From Lachnospiraceae bacterium (GTDB lineage Bacteria; Bacillota; Clostridia; Lachnospirales; Lachnospiraceae): a DNA stretch of 56,845 bases. This document shows positions 52,459 to 56,845 of this stretch, piece by piece. A program made the position numbers and the translations under genes. The stretch is taken from positions 1-56,845 of the forward strand of contig JAEELW010000166.1 of assembly GCA_016282915.1 (NCBI GenBank), in the 5' to 3' direction. The notes beneath the pieces were generated by a model, which worked only from the letters and a program-made list of their open reading frames with translations, did not search any database and had not been told where the DNA came from. The first letter of the stretch is position 1; each line of letters starts with the position of its first letter.

Positions 52459-52554
52459 TCTGTTAAACCTCCTGCTATAAATATGCGCCGCCTCCAAGCT
52501 TTCTTCGGAGGCCTGTCTCACACTTTGTCCGATCTGCGGCCCGTCACCGCGTCG

Positions 52555-55368
52555 TCAGCCGCCCATGTAGGATCCCGGCAGCGGGATATCCTCCGCGCTC
52601 ACCCATATCCTCTCGAGGACGTTTTCCGCTTCGGTCCCGACAAACGAGACCGTATTCTTCCCTTTCGCAAGCCGCTCCTTCACCCGGACGTATCTTGCAT
52701 GATCGAGTACGCCTCGGCCCCAGTCGCCGCTTTCTCCGGCCACATAGCTTTCGGAGATCACGTAAGCTTCCTTCAGCACGCCGTTCACGCGGTAGGCAAG
52801 CTTTATCCTTTTCCCCTGCCTGTATGGATTACAGGGCTCCAGTTGGAAGCAGATATGATGATCGCCCTCTTCCTTCACGCAGAATTCATACCGCGCCTCC
52901 GGCGCATCTTCCGCCGGCAGGTCGCCGACAGCGGGAAAACGCTTGAGAGCGTTCTCACGGCGCCCCAGTTCCTCCAGCACCGCAAACTCCCCGCCTTTTC
53001 CGGCAGCAAGCTCCGCGTATTCATCCGAAAGCAGCACGATCCTGCGCTTTTCCGCCGGATCCTGCGCAAGCTCCTTAAACACAATATCAACGCTTCCGGT
53101 CGTGAAACGCAGACGGAGCTTCGCTTCCTCCGCAGCTGCCGCCGCTTTTTTATCGATATGCACTTTCACTACATCCAGGGGATTTCCGCTATCCAGCACG
53201 CCCTTTTCGCAGGAAAGCTTCAGGAACTCATCCTTTTCGCAGACCTCGTACTCCAGCTTTTCACCGCCCTTAAGGCCGATGTAAAAGCTGCATTCCGCTT
53301 CCGTCTCGTCATTCGTATAATAGGAATGCACCTCCAGGCGGTGTCCCGTCCATTCGCCGCCGCTCACGGCCTGCGGCTGCCCGACGATCCCCACCAGCGC
53401 TTCCGTCCTTTCCATAGGGAGCACTGTCTCGATCACGGGATTTACACGCTCCTCCTGATTCCAGCGGCGGAAGCCGATGTGCTCCGCAAGCCCGAAGCCG
53501 TACCACTTCCCCCCGGCCGCCGTATGAAGCTCCTCCGAGAGCGCACGGTCTTTTTCCATCGCCCTGCGGATCTCTTCTCCGTAGCGGTTCGCCTCATACA
53601 GGCCTATGGAAGCCATGCAGTGATTATGCGCCCTGAGGATCCAGAGCTTTATCAGGTTCAGGCCGGAAAGTATATTATACGATATCAGCTCGGTAAATGC
53701 ATCCGCATATTCTGCCGGACACTTCTTCTTAAGCTTAAGGCAGCACTCTTCCAGCTCCTCCGCTTCCCGGAATACCCTTTCCGCTTCGTGGTCCTCAAAG
53801 AGACTGTAGGTCGTGTCGTTTAAATGTTCCGGCCTGCGGTTATGGATCAGGCGCATGGCCCTGCTCCACACAGTGCTCAGTTCATCCAGCTCCGATGCGT
53901 CAAATGCAGCGCCGAACTGACGCTTCATCCAATCCCGCAGCCAGCCCTTCGTGGAATTCGGCGCCGTGATCCCCCATTTTTCATAATCATAGGCAAGATC
54001 CAGGAAATAGTTGAGCGGCAGCTCCTGCAGCCCCAGATCCCCGACATTTACGATCCAGAGTTTCTTTATCCCGTGCTCGTAAGCCGTGGTCATCTGCTCC
54101 CACACTTCGGGCAGATGCGTGGAACAGATCCACTCATAGGAAACGGGGCCGCCGTGATAATCAAAGTGATAATACATGCCGAAGCCGCCGGGATGCTTTC
54201 TCATCTTTTCATCCGGCAGGCTGCGCACGTAACCGTGGTTGTCGTCGCAGAGCATCAGGATCACATCCTCAAGCTCCTCGCAGCCCTCTCTTAAGCCCGG
54301 CGTAGTTTCATCCCCGTAGTAGTAGGCTTCCACCTCTTTATAAAGCGCCAGCATACGCGGGACTTTGGAAAGATCCTCATTGACCTCTTCCCGGATCAGC
54401 TGTTCCTGCGTCCTCAGCACATCCCGCAGAAGGTCGATATTATCCTTAAGCGTCGCTTCCTTACCGAGGATAGTAGAATCCCTTTCTCCCCGCATGCCTA
54501 CGGTGATCACATTTTCCAGATGACCGTTACGCTTTAAACCGTCCCGCCAGAAGCGCGTGATGCCTTCTTTATTGCTGCGGAAATTCCATGCGTCGCCGTA
54601 TATGGAATCCTTTCCGCGCACATGGCTGTATTCCTCTCCATGCCGAAGGCAGGGCTCATGATGCGAAAGCCCCATGACCACGCCCAGCTCGTCCGCAAGG
54701 ATCGCGCTCGCCAGTCCCGGTCCGTCTTCCGCAAAACAGGAAGTCCACATGGCCGGCCAGAGGTAATTCCCCTTCAGACGCAGCAGCAGTTCAAACACTC
54801 CTTCATACATTTCGGCGTTAAAACCGCCGAAACGCTTATTGCACCAGTTCCCGAAACAGGGCCATTCATCGTTGATAAAGAAACCGCGGTACTCCACCGA
54901 AGGTTCCTTTGACAGAAACGCACTCTTTTCATCCAGGATGAGGGATGCTTTTTTCGCCGGTACCACCAGGGACCAGTTCACAAAAGGCGATACCCCCAGA
55001 AGCTCCGACAGATGAAAAAGTCCGTAGATCGTCCCTCTTTTGTCGCTGCCGGCGATCACGATCAGCTGCTCTCCGGGCAAAGGGAAAAAGCCGTATACCT
55101 CGCGTTTGCCGCGGAGTGCCGACAGAGCGATCTTATCCTCTTTTTCCAGCTGTGTCAGAAGCGGGCTTTCGCCGGCGATCCCGAAGACCAGACGTATCCC
55201 GTCTCCGCCGGTCTTTCCGCCTTCGGTCTCAGATACTTCCGGTAAAAAGCCCAGTACGGCCTCGACATCCTTCCGAACCTTGTCCGCGATCTTCTTTATC
55301 CCGCTTTTGCATTCCTTTTCATAAAGGAAAGTCAGGGCTTTTCCGCTGCACAGTTCGATCGTGCCCAT
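52555..55368 (-). CDS. GH115 xylan alpha-glucuronidase
   Basis: This encodes 937 residues of family GH115, which removes (4-O-methyl-)glucuronate side chains from xylan or its oligomers. Landmarks are FFINDEWPCFGNWCNKRFGGFNAEMYEGVFELLLRLKGNYLWPAMW, LGVVMGLSHHEPC, YYHFDYHGGPVSYEW and IVNVGDLGLQELPL. The C-terminal 250 residues form the beta-rich GH115 tail. No signal peptide is visible, so imported fragments are probably processed in the cytoplasm. The ribosome site AAGGAGT lies 7-8 bases before the ATG. The gene follows the GH43 gene by 15 bases. Confidence 0.95.
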   Translation of the reverse strand: MGTIELCSGKALTFLYEKECKSGIKKIADKVRKDVEAVLGFLPEVSETEGGKTGGDGIRLVFGIAGESPLLTQLEKEDKIALSALRGKREVYGFFPLPGEQLIVIAGSDKRGTIYGLFHLSELLGVSPFVNWSLVVPAKKASLILDEKSAFLSKEPSVEYRGFFINDEWPCFGNWCNKRFGGFNAEMYEGVFELLLRLKGNYLWPAMWTSCFAEDGPGLASAILADELGVVMGLSHHEPCLRHGEEYSHVRGKDSIYGDAWNFRSNKEGITRFWRDGLKRNGHLENVITVGMRGERDSTILGKEATLKDNIDLLRDVLRTQEQLIREEVNEDLSKVPRMLALYKEVEAYYYGDETTPGLREGCEELEDVILMLCDDNHGYVRSLPDEKMRKHPGGFGMYYHFDYHGGPVSYEWICSTHLPEVWEQMTTAYEHGIKKLWIVNVGDLGLQELPLNYFLDLAYDYEKWGITAPNSTKGWLRDWMKRQFGAAFDASELDELSTVWSRAMRLIHNRRPEHLNDTTYSLFEDHEAERVFREAEELEECCLKLKKKCPAEYADAFTELISYNILSGLNLIKLWILRAHNHCMASIGLYEANRYGEEIRRAMEKDRALSEELHTAAGGKWYGFGLAEHIGFRRWNQEERVNPVIETVLPMERTEALVGIVGQPQAVSGGEWTGHRLEVHSYYTNDETEAECSFYIGLKGGEKLEYEVCEKDEFLKLSCEKGVLDSGNPLDVVKVHIDKKAAAAAEEAKLRLRFTTGSVDIVFKELAQDPAEKRRIVLLSDEYAELAAGKGGEFAVLEELGRRENALKRFPAVGDLPAEDAPEARYEFCVKEEGDHHICFQLEPCNPYRQGKRIKLAYRVNGVLKEAYVISESYVAGESGDWGRGVLDHARYVRVKERLAKGKNTVSFVGTEAENVLERIWVSAEDIPLPGSYMGG

Positions 55369-55383
55369 AAAGGTACTCCTTTT

Positions 55384-56829
55384 TTATGCAAAACACCATT
55401 CGAGGACTTCGTAGCCCTCGCCGCTGAATACAAAGTACACATCCTTTTTGCCGCTGACGGGCACATCCAGAGCCGCCTCCGCAAGGCAGTCTCCTTCCCC
55501 CTCCACCGGCAGATATCCGATAAGCTCGCCGTCCGCGGCGCCGGTACTTACGCGGATCACGCCGCCTTTCCCGCTGATACGGACCTTCGCCGTGATCTTT
55601 GCCGCTCCCTTTTCACCGAAGTCCAGACCCTGCAGTTTTACAAAAGCCCCGTCATGGATCCCGCTCAGCAGCATCGTCCCGCAGCCGCAGGCCCTGCTCG
55701 TCTCATCCGCTGGCGCAGTATCCGCGCCGCCGACCGCCGCAAAGGTTGCCGCGTTGATCGCCTTGAAGGGATCGAGAGAGCCTCTCTGGCGTCTCGCGTT
55801 CTTTGTCTGCACGATATCGCCGATCGTCCCGTCTTCACCCATGGTAAATTCATCGATGCTGGTGGAACGGTAGCCTTTGAGTATTCCTCTCTCCTTCTCC
55901 AGCATACGGGTATGGTAGGTGATATACCACTGATCCTTAAACTGAAAGACGGCGTGATGGTTGTTTCCGCCCACCTTCCAGTAGTACTCGGGATTGCGGA
56001 GGATACGCTCCTTGAAACGGAAAGGCCCCAGCGGGTTTTTACTCTCCATCGTGATGATCTCGCCGTTGACGATGCCGTACTTTTCCGTTCCCGCCTCGTC
56101 CACGCTGAAATTGCTGCAGTAGCTGTAATAATACTTTCCGCCGTATTTATGGATGCCGGAATCTTCAAAAAGGTAAGGCGCGTCGATCACCTTCGGCACA
56201 TCCGTAAGGCTCATCATATCGTCGCCGAGCTGCGCGCATCTCGCCGTCAGCGGATTGGCCGCCTTTCCCTTTGGAACACCGCCGCCGAAATAGATATAGG
56301 CCTTGCCGTCATCATCCATCAGTACCGCCGGATCAAAAAGCCACTCCACATTTCCGCAGTTTTCCATATCCCTGCGGATCAGGCCGTGCCCCAGTTCGTC
56401 GCGGAAAGGTCCCACGGGACTGTCGGCACATACCACGCCGATGCCGCCGCCGTTATCCGCAAAATAAAGGAAGAATTTCGGCTTCCCGTCGATCTCCTTC
56501 CAGGCTGCTGCCGGCGCCCAGGAATTGTGGGCCCATTTCGTCACGCCGCCTTCTCCCGCGATCATGATCTCGCCGTGGTCCGTAAAGTTGACCATATCCT
56601 CCGTGGAGACCACGTAGAGGCTGCGGATCTTTCCGTAGGTATTCTCGTGGATCTCCCCGTTTTCTTCATATTCATAGGCGTCTGCCGTCATATAAAAATA
56701 CGCGCGCCCTCCGTACACCAGTGCAAAGGGATCCGCGCCGTAATGCTGCTCGATGATGGGATTGCAGTTCTCCACACCCTTATCGCTCTTTTCGATCCTG
56801 ATGTTCTCAAAACACTTTGCGTAGTCCAT
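55384..56829 (-). CDS. GH43 arabinoxylan-active enzyme with CBM6-like domain
   Basis: This encodes 481 residues from the ATG at 56829 (482 from 56832, which is closer to the GGAGG site). The propeller starts NPIIEQHYGADPFALVYGGRAYFYMTAD, giving the catalytic Asp. KWAHNSWAPAAAW and later VEWLFDPAVLMDDDGKAYIYFGG and SGIHKYGGKYYYSYCSN match GH43 arabinofuranosidases of the XynD/AXH type. The last 120 residues are a beta-sandwich resembling CBM6 (FVKLQGLDFGEKGAAKITAKV). It probably trims arabinose or xylose side groups. The gene starts almost at the window edge, so upstream genes are unknown. Confidence 0.92.
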   Translation of the reverse strand: MDYAKCFENIRIEKSDKGVENCNPIIEQHYGADPFALVYGGRAYFYMTADAYEYEENGEIHENTYGKIRSLYVVSTEDMVNFTDHGEIMIAGEGGVTKWAHNSWAPAAAWKEIDGKPKFFLYFADNGGGIGVVCADSPVGPFRDELGHGLIRRDMENCGNVEWLFDPAVLMDDDGKAYIYFGGGVPKGKAANPLTARCAQLGDDMMSLTDVPKVIDAPYLFEDSGIHKYGGKYYYSYCSNFSVDEAGTEKYGIVNGEIITMESKNPLGPFRFKERILRNPEYYWKVGGNNHHAVFQFKDQWYITYHTRMLEKERGILKGYRSTSIDEFTMGEDGTIGDIVQTKNARRQRGSLDPFKAINAATFAAVGGADTAPADETSRACGCGTMLLSGIHDGAFVKLQGLDFGEKGAAKITAKVRISGKGGVIRVSTGAADGELIGYLPVEGEGDCLAEAALDVPVSGKKDVYFVFSGEGYEVLEWCFA

Positions 56830-56845
56830 CATATCCCTCCTTTTA

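Noticed and set aside
51292-53823. Rightward 843-codon frame with a good ribosome site (AAGGAGG) and GTG start
   Set aside because: It is antisense to uxuA and the GH115 gene, rich in His, Arg and Leu without any domain, and its first codons are the REP-like palindrome. It arises from the codon bias of the real genes.
1-56845. CRISPR array or prophage structural genes
   Set aside because: I saw no regularly spaced repeats and no capsid, tail, portal or terminase proteins; the only mobile signs are the integrase remnant and short repeats.

Overview
The window looks like a chromosomal stretch of a gut- or rumen-type Lachnospiraceae (Clostridia, Firmicutes). The signs are tRNA genes without encoded CCA, many AGGAGG ribosome sites, DUF624 and DUF5696 genes, Lpl-type sugar transporters and a glucuronoxylan locus. 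Almost everything is transcribed leftward (minus strand). The first 9 kb is visibly more AT-rich and holds several broken genes; the rest is more GC-rich and tightly packed.

Layout. (1) 0.1-4.9 kb: an eroded cell-surface region with a small lipoprotein, two small membrane proteins, a phosphodiester glycosidase, a beta-helix protein missing its N-terminal half, a VTC-domain polyphosphate-polymerase-like protein and the ATPase end of a histidine kinase. (2) 4.9-8.9 kb: a possible small integrative element. Its core is a leftward Xre-type regulator, a P-loop polynucleotide-kinase-like protein and a Thg1-like protein (the 3'-5' polymerase family that adds G-1 to tRNA-His). These run straight into two tRNA genes: a tRNA-Glu(CUC) interrupted by about 53 nt and a tRNA-His(GUG) that has C73 but no encoded G-1. 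A tyrosine-recombinase remnant lies beside tRNA-Pro(AGG), and near-identical tandem GTTCACGT repeats lie near both ends. (3) 8.9-15 kb: tRNA-Thr and tRNA-Pro, an Sfp-type phosphopantetheinyl transferase, histidyl-tRNA synthetase, a candidate structured RNA of about 220 nt, an LtaS-like sulfatase and a DUF624 protein. (4) 15-17 kb: two related U32-peptidase-like proteins. (5) 17-25 kb: a five-gene MacAB-like export operon with two ATPases (one apparently with a C-terminal AbrB-like domain), a large FtsX-type permease and two lipoprotein adaptors. (6) 25-40 kb: a nine-gene sugar-uptake unit with two binding proteins, four permeases, a DUF5696 protein, a Yip1 protein and an NHL/TPR protein, preceded by a GH10 xylanase lipoprotein. 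(7) 40-56.8 kb: an AraC regulator, two GH43 enzymes, an SGNH esterase, uxuB, an LplABC-type transporter under a GntR/FadR regulator, uxuA and a GH115 alpha-glucuronidase.

How the parts work together. The right two thirds reads as a system that cuts glucurono-arabinoxylan (GH10, GH43, SGNH, GH115), imports the products and turns glucuronate into ketodeoxygluconate (UxuB, then UxuA). The part most worth following up is the RNA-repair island. The kinase would supply the 5'-phosphate that Thg1-family enzymes activate, and the adjacent tRNA-His is a natural substrate because its G-1 is not in the gene. This is inferred from sequence alone; no searches or folding programs were run.
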